A stretch of DNA of 64,000 nt, taken from contig NZ_SOAZ01000001.1 of NCBI RefSeq assembly GCF_004364155.1, positions 62,001-126,000 on the forward strand, in the 5' to 3' direction. Shown in pieces: positions 34,409 to 44,826 of the stretch (its first letter is position 1; every line of letters begins with the position of its first letter). The notes beneath the pieces were generated by a model. The model ran no database searches. It was not told where the DNA came from and saw nothing but the letters and a program-made list of their open reading frames with translations. The stretch is from Fonticella tunisiensis. Lineage in GTDB: Bacteria; Bacillota; Clostridia; Clostridiales; Caloramatoraceae. Position numbers and translations under genes: made by a program.

Positions 34409-36549
34409 TGGAATTTAACATAAGTCAGTCGGTTAGGCGTGAGGATGTGCCGGATAAAATAGCCGGCATTGCCAAATATATAGGGGACTATAAATTTAAA
34501 GACATGCTTTATGCGAGGACATTAAGATCAACAGAAGCTAGAGCAATTATTAAAAATATAGTTTTCCCAAAACTTCCAGATGGGTACTGCATAGTAGATA
34601 AAGGAGATGTTCCCGGAAGGAACAGGGTTAAGATTATAGACTATGATATGCCCTTTTTTGCAGATGGGGTTGTAAACTACATAGGCGAGCCAATTGCTTT
34701 GGTTGTGGGTAAGGATAAAAGGGTAATAGAGAGCATTCTCTCACAGATTAGGGTGGAATATCAAAGGATTGAACCCATACTCTCCGTTGAAGATGGATTA
34801 AATGCTGAAAAGCCCATATTTGGTGATAACAATTGTTTTTCTGACTATACCATTTCAAAGGGAGATATGGTTTCTGCAAAGAGAAGGGCAAAGTTTGTTT
34901 ATGAAGGGGAGTATGAAACGGGCTACCAGGAACAGTTCTATCTTGAACCACAGGGTATGATAGGAGTATATGAAGAGGGAAAGGTTTCAATATATGGCTC
35001 AATTCAGTGTCCGTATTATGTCAAAAATGCCGTAGAAGAATGCCTCGGTTTTGAACCGTATAGAGTAAGAATTGTTCAGACAACTACTGGAGGAGGCTTT
35101 GGAGGCAAAGAGGATTATCCATCCCTTATTGGTGGTCAGGTTGCCTGTGCAGCCCTAAAGACAAAAAAGCCTGTCTGCTTGATATTTGAAAGAAACGAGG
35201 ATATAGAAGTTACAACTAAAAGGCACCCTTCAAAAATAAGGCTCAAAAGCTATATAGATGAAAATTACAGGGTTTTGGGAATGGAAGGGGATATTGTACT
35301 TGATGCAGGAGCCTATTCCGGCCTGTCAAGCGTTGTACTTCAAAGAGCCATGTTTGCATCAGCAGGGGTATACAATATAGAAAACCTGGTTGTCAGGGGA
35401 AGGGCAGTGGCCACAAATAAAGTTGTAAGCGGAGCCTTTAGAGGCTTTGGAGCACCCCAGGCCTTCTTCGCCATAGAAATGCATATGGAGCATATAGCCA
35501 GGGAATTGGGTATAGATCCATTTGAGTTTAAGCTCAGTAATATACTCAGACAGGGAGACAGGTCTACTACAGGCGGGCTTTACAGAGACAGAATACTTCT
35601 TCCTGAGATGGTGAACAGGGTTATTAAAATGTCATCATTAGAGGAAAAGAAGAAGGCCTTTAAAGAGAAAAGAAAAATTGGAAAGCTAAATGGCATAGGC
35701 CTTTCAATGTTTTTTCATGGGGGAGGTTTTACAGGAAGTGGTGAGAGGGACCATATAAAGGGAAGGGTCAGGCTTGTAAAGGATGATAAAGGGTATGTTG
35801 AAATACTTGTTTCAAATGTAGAAATGGGCCAGGGAGCTGGAACAACCCTTAGAAAAATAGCTGCAAAAACCCTTGAAGTACCCCTTAGCAAAATAATTTT
35901 CAATAATCCCGATACTGACAGGGTGCCTGATTCAGGTCCAACAGTTGCGTCAAGAACAACTGTAATAGTTGGAAAGCTTGTACAGGAAGCTTCCGAAAAG
36001 TTAAAGGAAAGATGGAGTGAGGACAGGGTTGAGGTTGAGGTACAGTATAAATATCCTGAAGGGTTTTATTGGGATAATGACAGGTTTGAGGGGGATGCCT
36101 ATACTTCATATTCCTGGGGAGTAAACGCTGTGGAGGTTGAAGTGGATCCGACGACCTGTGAAGTTAAAATAAATGGAGTATGGGCGGTATTTGATATAGG
36201 GAGCGCCATAGATGAGAGAATCGTAAAGGGACAAATAGATGGAGGAATCGTTCAGGGGCTTGGATATGCCAGCATAGAGGTTATGGAGGACAGGTCAGGA
36301 AAGATAATGCAGAGAAAAAGCACGGACTATACAATTCCCACATCAATGGACGTTCCGGAAATAAAAAGCGAGCTTATGTGTGAGCCATACGGTGGAGGGC
36401 CCTTTGGAGCCAAAGCCCTTGGTGAGTTAACCCTTGTTGGAGCAGCTCCAGCCTATGCACTGGCTATTGAGGATGCACTTGGGGTTAAAATAAATAAAAT
36501 ACCTGTAAGGCCGGAACACCTTATGGAGGTGGTTCAAAATGGAAAATAA
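34405..36549 (+). CDS. Molybdenum hydroxylase large subunit, set 2
   Basis: A 714-residue paralogue of the 31497 gene. It contains TTTGGGFGGKEDYPS, GAFRGFGAPQA, a VEMGQGAGT segment and the terminal PFGAKALGELT with the catalytic Glu. The ATG at 34405 after AAGGGGGTG overlaps the MocA-like stop. It is clearly divergent from set 1, so the two enzymes probably use different purines. Gene order here is Mo, FeS, FAD, the reverse of set 1. Confidence 0.9.
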   Translation: MMEFNISQSVRREDVPDKIAGIAKYIGDYKFKDMLYARTLRSTEARAIIKNIVFPKLPDGYCIVDKGDVPGRNRVKIIDYDMPFFADGVVNYIGEPIALVVGKDKRVIESILSQIRVEYQRIEPILSVEDGLNAEKPIFGDNNCFSDYTISKGDMVSAKRRAKFVYEGEYETGYQEQFYLEPQGMIGVYEEGKVSIYGSIQCPYYVKNAVEECLGFEPYRVRIVQTTTGGGFGGKEDYPSLIGGQVACAALKTKKPVCLIFERNEDIEVTTKRHPSKIRLKSYIDENYRVLGMEGDIVLDAGAYSGLSSVVLQRAMFASAGVYNIENLVVRGRAVATNKVVSGAFRGFGAPQAFFAIEMHMEHIARELGIDPFEFKLSNILRQGDRSTTGGLYRDRILLPEMVNRVIKMSSLEEKKKAFKEKRKIGKLNGIGLSMFFHGGGFTGSGERDHIKGRVRLVKDDKGYVEILVSNVEMGQGAGTTLRKIAAKTLEVPLSKIIFNNPDTDRVPDSGPTVASRTTVIVGKLVQEASEKLKERWSEDRVEVEVQYKYPEGFYWDNDRFEGDAYTSYSWGVNAVEVEVDPTTCEVKINGVWAVFDIGSAIDERIVKGQIDGGIVQGLGYASIEVMEDRSGKIMQRKSTDYTIPTSMDVPEIKSELMCEPYGGGPFGAKALGELTLVGAAPAYALAIEDALGVKINKIPVRPEHLMEVVQNGK

Positions 36550-37015
36550 AATAAGGTTTACATTGAACTTTAAAACTGTTGAGATATCTGCAAGTCCACT
36601 GAAAAGGCTTTTGGATGTATTAAGGGAAGACTTCTCATTAACTGGGACAAAGGAAGGCTGTGGAGAAGGTGAGTGCGGAGCCTGCTCAATAATAGTAGAT
36701 GGAGAGCTTGTAAACTCCTGCCTCTATCCTGTTGGAAGGGTGGAAGGGAAGGAGGTACTTACAATAGAGGGCTTTAGGAGTACACCTGAATTTGAAGTGT
36801 TAAGGGAAAGCTTTGAGGAAGCAGGGGCCGTGCAATGTGGATTCTGCACACCGGGAATGATTATGGCCGCAGAGTTCCTTTTAAGGAAATATCCACACCC
36901 AACTGAAGAACAGATAAGGAAAGGTATATCGGGGAACCTGTGTAGATGCACAGGCTATGACATGATAGTAAAGGCAATTAAACTGGCCTCTGAAAGAGGT
37001 GATGGATTATGGTAA
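36539..37015 (+). CDS. Molybdenum hydroxylase [2Fe-2S] subunit, set 2
   Basis: A 158-residue small subunit with CGEGECGACS and a later Cys for the plant-type cluster, and QCGFCTPG with NLCRCTGYD for the second. It overlaps the end of the Mo-subunit gene by 11 bases and the FAD gene by seven bases, so translation is coupled. Confidence 0.93.
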   Translation: MENKIRFTLNFKTVEISASPLKRLLDVLREDFSLTGTKEGCGEGECGACSIIVDGELVNSCLYPVGRVEGKEVLTIEGFRSTPEFEVLRESFEEAGAVQCGFCTPGMIMAAEFLLRKYPHPTEEQIRKGISGNLCRCTGYDMIVKAIKLASERGDGLW

Positions 37016-37854
37016 AGGTATACAGGCCTTCAAACCTTAAAGAAGCACTTGAGATAATATCCTCTGAAAAATGTACTTTGTTTGCAGGTGGCACAGACCT
37101 TATGGTAAAGGGAAAGAGTTGGTCAGGCTTGGAACCTTCCTTTGACAGGCCTGTAGTGTTCATATCGGATCTGGATGAACTAAGGAAGATTAAAATAAAT
37201 GAATTTTTTTTAACCATAGGAGGAGCCTGTACTTTTACACGGATAATTGATAATAGTCAGATACCTGATTTTATAAAAGAAGCATTTATCATGATAGCTT
37301 CTCCAGGCATCAGAAACATGGCAACAATAGGTGGAAATATATGCAACTCCTCACCTGCGGGGGACTGCCTGCCTCTTTTATATGCCATGGATGCATCCGT
37401 TGTTTTGGAGAGCATCTACGGAAGGCGTGAAGTTAATATTGAAGACTTTATACTTGGACCCGGGAAAAATGTAATAGGATGGAATGAGATTTTAACGGAA
37501 GTCAGGATTCCTACAAAGAATTTCAAAATCAGAGCCTACAGGAAGGTAGGGACAAGAAAATCAACAGCCCTTTCAAAGGTTTCATTTGCAGGCCTTGCTG
37601 AAATTGAAGGAGAAGAGCTCAAAGATATAAGGTTTGCCTTTGGCGCAGTAGGTCCTACTGTAGTGAGGAGCAGGCGTATTGAAAAGAAAATTGTAGAGAT
37701 GGTAAGTGAGAAGAAACTGGAAGTTGGTGAAATAAAAAAGATGTACGGCAGCATCATTAAACCCATAGATGACCAGAGGTCTACGGCAAACTATAGAAGG
37801 GAAGTGTGCCTTAGGTTTGTGGAGAATTTTTTGATGTCATGTAAATGGAGGTGA
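37009..37854 (+). CDS. Molybdenum hydroxylase FAD subunit, set 2
   Basis: A 281-residue FAD-binding subunit with FAGGTDLMV (FAD loop, about residue 25) and IRNMATIGGNICNSSPAGD (second FAD contact). It is closer to classical XdhB/CoxM than the set 1 subunit. It ends eight bases before XdhC. Confidence 0.92.
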   Translation: MVKVYRPSNLKEALEIISSEKCTLFAGGTDLMVKGKSWSGLEPSFDRPVVFISDLDELRKIKINEFFLTIGGACTFTRIIDNSQIPDFIKEAFIMIASPGIRNMATIGGNICNSSPAGDCLPLLYAMDASVVLESIYGRREVNIEDFILGPGKNVIGWNEILTEVRIPTKNFKIRAYRKVGTRKSTALSKVSFAGLAEIEGEELKDIRFAFGAVGPTVVRSRRIEKKIVEMVSEKKLEVGEIKKMYGSIIKPIDDQRSTANYRREVCLRFVENFLMSCKWR

Positions 37855-37861
37855 ATACATA

Positions 37862-38677
37862 GTGGATATGTATGAAGAAGTATGTAAAATGAAGAAAAAC
37901 AGGCAGCAAGGAGTTTTAATAACCTGTGTGGATAGAAAAGGACAGGGCCCTTCAACCGTCGGGAAAAAGATTCTATTATATTCTACCGGGGAATTCAAGG
38001 GCACCATCGGAGGGGGAGAGCTTGAATATCTTGCCCTTCAGAAGGCGAAGGATCTTTTAAAGGAGCAAAGGAGCACCATACAGAGCTATGACTTTACGGG
38101 TGGAAAGGGAAAAGGTGATTCCATAAGCATAAACATGATATGTGGAGGTATTGTAACCCTTTACTTTGAATATATTGGATTAAGACCAGACGTTTATATA
38201 TTTGGAGCAGGACATGTTGGAAAATGCATATCGACTATGCTGGCGGGACTTGATTATAGAGTTGTTATTATTGACGACAGAGGGCAAAGGCCTGAAAATA
38301 TGCCAGAAAACCAGGAGTTTTACTGCGGAAATTATTCTGAAATAATAAGGGGGCTGGATTTTGGTGATGACTGCTTTATTGTTGTTGCAGCCTATAACCA
38401 TGATTTAGAGTATGAAGTTTTAAGGGGTATTTATGAGAAGGGTTGTAAGCCTTCATATATCGGGCTTTTGGCATCGAAGAACAAGGCCTCATATATGGTA
38501 AAAAGGCTTAGGGAAGAGCTTGGTGGAGAGCTGGATTTTGGCATGCTCTATGCACCTGTAGGACTTGATATTGGGGGGACGTCCCCTCAGGAAATAGCCA
38601 TATCTATAGTTTCGGAAATACAGGCTTTAAGATATAAAAAGGAAGGGCAAAAACACATGACAGCCGACTGGGCATAA
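37862..38677 (+). CDS. xdhC: XdhC/CoxI-family molybdenum cofactor insertion protein
   Basis: A 271-residue protein. The N-terminal XdhC domain contains GSGPSTVGKK-like GQGPSTVGKK and GTIGGGELE. The C-terminal Rossmann-like domain has VYIFGAGHVGKC and IGLLASKNK. XdhC binds matured cofactor, aids its sulfuration and inserts it into xanthine dehydrogenase. GTG at 37862, seven bases after GGAGGTG, is the likely start. It follows both hydroxylase sets, so it may serve both. Confidence 0.9.
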   Translation: MDMYEEVCKMKKNRQQGVLITCVDRKGQGPSTVGKKILLYSTGEFKGTIGGGELEYLALQKAKDLLKEQRSTIQSYDFTGGKGKGDSISINMICGGIVTLYFEYIGLRPDVYIFGAGHVGKCISTMLAGLDYRVVIIDDRGQRPENMPENQEFYCGNYSEIIRGLDFGDDCFIVVAAYNHDLEYEVLRGIYEKGCKPSYIGLLASKNKASYMVKRLREELGGELDFGMLYAPVGLDIGGTSPQEIAISIVSEIQALRYKKEGQKHMTADWA

Positions 38678-38701
38678 TATCCTGATAGGCGGTAGAGGAG
38701 T

Positions 38702-40102
38702 ATGAGAACAGTAATTAAAAATGGAAGAATAGTAACTGCTTCCGATGACTTTGAAGGAGACATATATATAGAGGACGGAATTATTAGAGAGATAGGGGTG
38801 GGTCTTAAGAAAGATTCTGATATTTTAGTTGATGCCAAGGGTAAAATAGTAGTCCCCGGCGGAGTAGATGCCCACACCCATTTTAACCTCCATACCGGTA
38901 GTGCCGCAGCGAGGGATGATTTTTATACGGGCACTGTAGCTGCTGCCTGTGGTGGAACAACCTGCATTATCGATCACATGGGTTTTGGCCCGTCGGGATG
39001 CAGACTCGACCATCAACTTAACGTGTACCACGGCTATGCAAAGGGAAATGCGGTTGTAGATTACAGCTTTCATGGGGTGGTACAGCATGTGGATGAGAGC
39101 ATATTAAATCAGCTAATAGAGATGATATCCTTCCATGGGATACCAAGTTTTAAGATATATATGACCTATGATTATAGAGTGAAGGATGATGATGCATTAA
39201 GGTTTATGGAAAGGCTTAAAGGCCTGGGTGGAATTACTGCTGTCCATGCAGAGAACCATGAAATTATAAATTATTTAAGGTATAGGTTTGTAAAGGAAGG
39301 AAAGACCTCTCCTTTATATCATGCCCTAAGCAGACCGAAGGAGTGCGAGGGAGAGGCTATTAATAGAATAATAGAAATTGCCAAAATGGCCGGGGATGCG
39401 CCGCTGTATATAGTACACCTGACAACCTCAGTGGGGCTTAAATATATAGAGGAAGCACGAGACTGTGGGCAAAGTGTGTACGCAGAAACATGTCCACAGT
39501 ACCTTCTTCTTAGTGAAGAAAAATACAGGGAAGATAATAATGAAGGGCTTAAATATATTATGAGCCCCCCGCTTAGAAGCAAAGGGGACAATGAATCTTT
39601 GTGGAATGGCATTCAAAGAGGATATATACAGGTTATTGCAACGGATCACTGCCCATTTCACTTTGAAACCGACAAGCAGCTTGGAAGGGACGACTTTACA
39701 AAATGCCCCAACGGAGCACCAGGTGTAGAAGAGAGAATGCCACTCATCTTTTCAGAGGGAGTAGTGAAGGGAAGAATCTCAATAAACAAATTTGTGGAGG
39801 TATGCTGTACAAATCCAGCAAAGATATTTGGTCTCTATCCTAAAAAAGGAACCATAGCCCCGGGAAGCGATGGAGATATAGTAATAATTGACCCCGACAG
39901 AAGGGTAAAACTGACTCAAGGTATTCTGCACAGCAACGTTGACTATACAGCCTATGAGGGATTTGAACTTAAGGGATATCCGGTTATGACAATATCAAGG
40001 GGAGAAATTATAGCGAAGGATTACGAGTTTGTAGGAGAAAAGGGAAGAGGCAGGTTTATTAAGAGAAAGACTGTATTTAATAATAAACATTTTTGCCTAT
40101 AG
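38702..40102 (+). CDS. Dihydropyrimidinase/hydantoinase (HyuA/HydA-like)
   Basis: A 466-residue amidohydrolase with VVPGGVDAHTHFNL (first metal site), a mid-chain SFKIYMTYDY stretch bearing the bridging Lys, HAENHEI, and a terminal Asp region (IATDHCPF). Such enzymes open cyclic ureide rings. In E. coli the homologue sits in the same Se-linked purine cluster, so a ring-opening step after hydroxylation is the likely role. GGTAGAGGAGT precedes the ATG. Confidence 0.88.
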   Translation: MRTVIKNGRIVTASDDFEGDIYIEDGIIREIGVGLKKDSDILVDAKGKIVVPGGVDAHTHFNLHTGSAAARDDFYTGTVAAACGGTTCIIDHMGFGPSGCRLDHQLNVYHGYAKGNAVVDYSFHGVVQHVDESILNQLIEMISFHGIPSFKIYMTYDYRVKDDDALRFMERLKGLGGITAVHAENHEIINYLRYRFVKEGKTSPLYHALSRPKECEGEAINRIIEIAKMAGDAPLYIVHLTTSVGLKYIEEARDCGQSVYAETCPQYLLLSEEKYREDNNEGLKYIMSPPLRSKGDNESLWNGIQRGYIQVIATDHCPFHFETDKQLGRDDFTKCPNGAPGVEERMPLIFSEGVVKGRISINKFVEVCCTNPAKIFGLYPKKGTIAPGSDGDIVIIDPDRRVKLTQGILHSNVDYTAYEGFELKGYPVMTISRGEIIAKDYEFVGEKGRGRFIKRKTVFNNKHFCL

Positions 40103-40155
40103 ATGGAAGTTACATTGCGGGAGTAATGTTAGATTAATCAAAGGAGGGAGATATC

Positions 40156-41373
40156 TTGTCACATGACTATAGGGTGGAGGAGATATTAAGGCTTTCACAA
40201 AAGTATGTACCGGAGATGACGAAGTTTTTAAGGGATATGATAGCAATACCCAGTGAAAGCTGCAGGGAGGAAAGGGTTATACAGAGGATAAAGCATGAAA
40301 TGGAAAAAGTTGGATTTGACAGGGTTGAAATTGACCCTATGGGAAATATATTTGGCAGTATAGGACACGGCAAACATATAATTGCCATGGATGCACATAT
40401 AGATACAGTCGGAATCGGTGATTTGGAGCTTTGGAATTATGACCCATATGAGGGTTTTGAGGATGATAGGATAATACTTGGCAGAGGGGCCAGCGACCAG
40501 AAGGGCGGCATGGCTGCCATGTTATATGCAGGAAAGATAATTAAGGATTTAAACCTTGAGGATGATTATACTTTGATAGTAACAGGCACCGTTCAGGAGG
40601 AAGACTGCGATGGCCTGTGCTGGCAGTACATAATAAATGAGGACAAAATAAAGCCGGAATTTGTAGTTATAACAGAACCAACCTCATGCAATATTTACAG
40701 GGGGCAGAGAGGAAGAATGGAGATAAAGGTTACAACCCACGGGGTAAGCTGCCACGGTTCCGCACCTGAAAGAGGAGAAAACGCAATATTTAAAATGGCA
40801 CCTATACTTGATGAATTAAAGGAGCTTGGGGAAAAACTTGGATATGATGAATTTCTTGGAAAGGGCACCCTTACGGTTTCTGAAATATTCTTCTCTTCGC
40901 CTTCGAGGTGTGCAGTCGCGGACAAATGTACAATCTCAATAGATAGGAGGCTTACTGCAGGGGAAACATGGGAGATGGCCATTGAGGAGATAAGAAATCT
41001 TCCATCGGTTAAATCCTCCGGTGCAGAGGTTTCCATGTACAGCTATGAAAAGCCATCATACACAGGACTTGTTTATCCTACGGAATGCTATTTCCCAAGC
41101 TGGGTTATACCCGGGGATCATGTATGCTGCAAAACCCTTGTGGACTGCTACAAAAGGCTGTTTAAGTCAGAGCCGGTAGTTGATAAATGGACTTTTTCAA
41201 CAAACGGGGTATCCATAATGGGAAGATACAACATACCCTGCATAGGATTTGGCCCAGGGCACGAAGATCAGGCACATGCGCCAAATGAAAAAAACTGGAA
41301 GGATGAGCTTGCAAAATGTGCAGCTATGTATGCCCTCATACCACTGGTGTATGTGAATGAATATTGTAAATAA
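40156..41373 (+). CDS. ygeY: YgeY-family M20 peptidase-like hydrolase
   Basis: A 405-residue dinuclear-zinc hydrolase. [11 protein letters not shown] carries the first metal His/Asp, [12 protein letters not shown] the bridging Asp, and QEEDCDG the catalytic Glu pair. The protein matches the YgeY selenium metabolism-linked hydrolase group. Its start is TTG at 40156 after AAGGAGGGAG. It probably deacylates or decarbamoylates an intermediate of ring breakdown, next to the YgeW carbamoyltransferase. The exact substrate is not established from sequence. Confidence 0.85.
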   Translation: MSHDYRVEEILRLSQKYVPEMTKFLRDMIAIPSESCREERVIQRIKHEMEKVGFDRVEIDPMGNIFGSIGHGKHIIAMDAHIDTVGIGDLELWNYDPYEGFEDDRIILGRGASDQKGGMAAMLYAGKIIKDLNLEDDYTLIVTGTVQEEDCDGLCWQYIINEDKIKPEFVVITEPTSCNIYRGQRGRMEIKVTTHGVSCHGSAPERGENAIFKMAPILDELKELGEKLGYDEFLGKGTLTVSEIFFSSPSRCAVADKCTISIDRRLTAGETWEMAIEEIRNLPSVKSSGAEVSMYSYEKPSYTGLVYPTECYFPSWVIPGDHVCCKTLVDCYKRLFKSEPVVDKWTFSTNGVSIMGRYNIPCIGFGPGHEDQAHAPNEKNWKDELAKCAAMYALIPLVYVNEYCK

Positions 41374-41396
41374 ATTCATATGGGGAGGAGTTTGAT

Positions 41397-42380
41397 ATGC
41401 AAACAATATTCAGGGGGAGACATTTTATTACCCTTCAGGATTATACTAACGAAGAAATAGAAACCATGCTAGATGTTTCAATGGATTTAAAAAGAAAGTT
41501 TGCCATGGGGGTGGATACACCATATCTACTCCGCAAGACCATATTTTTGATGTTCTTCGAGCAGTCAACAAGAACGAGAAACTCCATGGAGGCTGGGATA
41601 GCACAGTTAGGTGGACATGCGAACTACCTTGACACAAGCACAATGCAGATTTCCCATGGGGAAAGTGCAAAGGATACTGCTGTCATACTTTCAAGGTTTG
41701 GCCATGGTATAGCATGTAGAAACTGCTTCTGGGGAGTTGGAAACAAATACTTAAGGGAGATGGCCAATTATTCAACTGTTCCTGTTATTAATCTTCAATG
41801 TGACCTATATCATCCGATGCAGGGACTTGCTGATTTGATGACCATAGTTGAAAAATTCAAGAATACAAGAAGGCTAAAGGTTTCTATAATATGGGCCTAT
41901 GCTACAACCCATAAAAAGCCAATATCCGTGCCCGTAACACAGGTTCTTTTATTCCCAAGGTTCGGAATGGATGTGACGCTGGCATACCCTAAAGGATATG
42001 AGCTTCCAGAATGGGTTATAGCTCAGGCAAGGGATAACGCTGAAAAATACGGTGGAAGTCTTAAGATAACTCATGAAATGGAGGAAGCATATAGGAATGC
42101 AGATGTTGTAATTCCAAAGAACTGGGGCAACTGGGTAACCAACCCGGGCAAAGAAGTAATTGACTCCTTACTTGAAGCCAACAAGGAGTGGAAGTGTACT
42201 GAAAGGATGATGGAGCTCACAAACAAGGATTCAATATATATGCATGCCCTACCTGCTGACAGAAATAACGAAGTTGAGAATTCCGTAATCGATGGGCCCC
42301 ACTCAGTAGTTTATGATGAGGCAGAAAACAGGCTTCACACTGCAAAGGCAGTAATGACGCTGCTTATAGGAGGAAAGTAG
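41397..42380 (+). CDS. ygeW: YgeW-type knotted carbamoyltransferase
   Basis: A 327-residue member of the aspartate/ornithine carbamoyltransferase fold. The phosphate-binding STRTRNS motif lies in FEQSTRTRNSMEAG. CDLYHPMQGLADLMT is the HPxQ-like second motif. HALPADRNNEVEN is near the C terminus. YgeW is a knotted transcarbamylase of unknown natural acceptor. Here it could phosphorolyse a carbamoyl product of purine breakdown to carbamoyl phosphate and hence ATP. It ends one base before the next gene's ATG. Confidence 0.85.
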   Translation: MQTIFRGRHFITLQDYTNEEIETMLDVSMDLKRKFAMGVDTPYLLRKTIFLMFFEQSTRTRNSMEAGIAQLGGHANYLDTSTMQISHGESAKDTAVILSRFGHGIACRNCFWGVGNKYLREMANYSTVPVINLQCDLYHPMQGLADLMTIVEKFKNTRRLKVSIIWAYATTHKKPISVPVTQVLLFPRFGMDVTLAYPKGYELPEWVIAQARDNAEKYGGSLKITHEMEEAYRNADVVIPKNWGNWVTNPGKEVIDSLLEANKEWKCTERMMELTNKDSIYMHALPADRNNEVENSVIDGPHSVVYDEAENRLHTAKAVMTLLIGGK

Positions 42381-43769
42381 ATGGCAATGTCTTTTAAACT
42401 GTTAAAAAACATATCCAGGGTTGTAACCTTTGACGATTCGGACAGTATTTTTGAAAAGGCTGATATATTAATCAATGACAATGAAATTGTGGAAATAAGA
42501 AAGGGTATAGAACCTGTTGAGGGATATGAAGTTATAGATTGTACAGATCTTATAGCACTTCCTGGCTTTGTAAACACCCATCACCATTTATACCAGACCC
42601 TCTTTAGAGGAATTCGTGAAGTACAGGAAAAACCTCTGTTCCCGTGGCTTGTGGGGCTCTATGATTTTTGGAGGCATATAACCCCTGAGGCCGTGTATTA
42701 TGGGGCTATGGTTGGATTTAGTGAGCTGCTTCGAACGGGCTGCACAACCACTATGGACCATCATTACGTGTTTCCTGTGGATAAGCCCAAAAACCTTATA
42801 GATGTGCAGATAAGGGCTGCCTCTGAAATAGGAATACGCTTCCATGCAACCCGGGGATCCATGTCACTTGGAAGAAGCGGTGGTGGGCTTCCACCCGATT
42901 GTGTGGTGCAGAATGAAGAAGATATACTGCTGGACAGCGAGAGGCTTATAGGTAAATATCATGACAAAAACAGGTTTGCCATGCAGCGAATTGCCCTTGC
43001 ACCATGCTCACCCTTTTCAGTAAGCAGAGAACTTTTGATACAGTCGAGGGATCTTGCAAGAAAAAAGGGTGTAATGCTTCATACACATCTTGCAGAGACA
43101 AAGGATGAAGAGAGGTTTTGCATTGAAAAATATGGGATGAGACCCGTAAGGCTTATGGAGAGCCTCGGGTGGATAGGTCCTGATGTGTGGTTTGCCCATG
43201 TAATTCATATAAATGAAGATGAAATTAAGGTGCTTAAGGGTTCAGGCATTGCCCACTGTCCCTCCTCAAACATGAAGCTTTCAAGCGGCATTTGCCCAAC
43301 AACTGATCTTGTAGAGGCAGGTGTTAAGGTAGGCATTGCAGTTGACGGAAGCGCTTCAAACGACGGTTCAAATATGTGGGAGGAAGTAAGAAGGGCATAT
43401 CTTCTAAATCATCTTCGATATGGTACAGATGGGCTTGATGCATATCAAGTTTTAAAGCTTGCAACCAGGGGAGGAGCAGAGGTTTTGGGAAGGGATGATA
43501 TAGGCGTTCTCCAAAGGGGAAGGGCTGCAGATATAGTATTGTTTGATTTAAATGACATTGCATACTCAGGGTGCCACGATCCGCTGATTGGCCTTGTAAC
43601 ATGCGGAAATACAAGTATTGTAAAGATGACTATGGTAAATGGCAGGGTTGTTGTAAAGGATGGAAGGCTAACAACTATAGATACAGAGGAGATGGCAAAA
43701 AAAGCCCATGAGGTGGCTTCCGATATTGTAAAAAAAGAAAGACAGCTTGCAAGTGAAAAAATATGGTAG
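42381..43769 (+). CDS. 8-oxoguanine deaminase-like amidohydrolase
   Basis: A 462-residue amidohydrolase with FVNTHHHLYQTLFRG (first metal His pair), MLHTHLAETKDE (third His) and VDGSASNDGSN (catalytic Asp). The pattern matches the AtzB/TrzA-like COG0402 branch that includes 8-oxoguanine deaminase. Deamination of an amino- or oxo-purine is likely. Location in the purine operon supports this. AGGAGG lies in the end of ygeW. Its 3' end is close to the molybdopterin-binding gene. Confidence 0.82.
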   Translation: MAMSFKLLKNISRVVTFDDSDSIFEKADILINDNEIVEIRKGIEPVEGYEVIDCTDLIALPGFVNTHHHLYQTLFRGIREVQEKPLFPWLVGLYDFWRHITPEAVYYGAMVGFSELLRTGCTTTMDHHYVFPVDKPKNLIDVQIRAASEIGIRFHATRGSMSLGRSGGGLPPDCVVQNEEDILLDSERLIGKYHDKNRFAMQRIALAPCSPFSVSRELLIQSRDLARKKGVMLHTHLAETKDEERFCIEKYGMRPVRLMESLGWIGPDVWFAHVIHINEDEIKVLKGSGIAHCPSSNMKLSSGICPTTDLVEAGVKVGIAVDGSASNDGSNMWEEVRRAYLLNHLRYGTDGLDAYQVLKLATRGGAEVLGRDDIGVLQRGRAADIVLFDLNDIAYSGCHDPLIGLVTCGNTSIVKMTMVNGRVVVKDGRLTTIDTEEMAKKAHEVASDIVKKERQLASEKIW

Positions 43770-43803
43770 ACAAATGTTTAATTTAGGATTTGGGGTGGTG
43801 AAG

Positions 43804-44826
43804 GTGAAAAAGGTCAGGATAGAAGACGCTGCTGGTTTGGTACTGGCCCATGATTTGACTAAAATAATACCCGGAGAGTTTAAAGGTCCTGCTTTTAAGA
43901 AGGGATATGTTATTAAGAAAGAGGATGTTGAAATACTGAAGGATATGGGTAAATACCATATCTATGTTCTAGAGCTGAATAAAGGAGATATACACGAAAA
44001 TGAAGCTGCAGAGAGAATTGCAAGGGCAATAGCGGGAGATAATATTTATTTTTCAGGCCCGTCTGAGGGCAAAATAGAGCTTAAAGCAAAGAAAAGGGGA
44101 ATTGTAAAGATAAATGTTGAAGGATTGAATAAAATTAATGAAATCGATGATATAGTTGTGGCAACAATACATACAAATACACTTGTTGGAGAAGGACAGA
44201 ACCTGGCGGCTACGAGGATAATCCCCCTTGTAATAAAGGATGAGAAAATAAAAAAAGTTGAGGAATTAGGGAGAGAGTATTACAATAATATAATAACCGT
44301 AAAGGCGCTGAAGCCCCTTAGAATAGGAGTAGTTGTTGTTGGAACGGAGGTGTATGAAGGAAGGATAAAGGATAAGTTCCTGCCTGTCATGGAGGAAAAA
44401 ATCAAGCGTTATGGCTGTTCTCTAATAGGTACAAAGTACTCCCCGGATGACACTAAGTTAATTGAAAATAAAATTAAGTCGTTGATTGAAAAGGGAGCGG
44501 ATATCGTCCTTACCTGCGGAGGCATGTCGGTGGACGCAGATGATGTTACCCCGCAGGCCATTAGAAATGCAGCAGATAGGGTAGTTTCCTATGGAATACC
44601 TGCAATCCCAGGGAATATGCTCATGCTGGCGTACCGGGGTAAAATCGCTATTTTTGGAATACCGGGTTCGGCTATATATGTGAAAAATACTTCACTGGAT
44701 TTACTGCTTCCCAGGGTTCTTGCAGGTGAAACATTGACAAGGAAGGACATGATATCATACGGACATGGAGGCTTGTGCCCTGGATGTAAGGTTTGTGTGT
44801 TTCCGGATTGTCCCTTTGGAAAATAG
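43804..44826 (+). CDS. Molybdopterin-binding protein (MoeA/CinA-like) with Cys-rich tail
   Basis: A 340-residue protein. The GTG at 43804 is chosen because MKKVRIEDAAGLVLAHDLT is the typical opening. A MoaB/MoeA-type MPT-binding domain (about 175-320) has VGTEVYEG and TCGGMSVDADD. The C terminus carries GGLCPGCKVCVFPDCPFGK, four Cys that could hold a metal or Fe-S cluster. It probably helps make or place molybdenum cofactor for the two hydroxylases upstream. It is not a standard MoeA because of this tail. Confidence 0.82.
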   Translation: MKKVRIEDAAGLVLAHDLTKIIPGEFKGPAFKKGYVIKKEDVEILKDMGKYHIYVLELNKGDIHENEAAERIARAIAGDNIYFSGPSEGKIELKAKKRGIVKINVEGLNKINEIDDIVVATIHTNTLVGEGQNLAATRIIPLVIKDEKIKKVEELGREYYNNIITVKALKPLRIGVVVVGTEVYEGRIKDKFLPVMEEKIKRYGCSLIGTKYSPDDTKLIENKIKSLIEKGADIVLTCGGMSVDADDVTPQAIRNAADRVVSYGIPAIPGNMLMLAYRGKIAIFGIPGSAIYVKNTSLDLLLPRVLAGETLTRKDMISYGHGGLCPGCKVCVFPDCPFGK

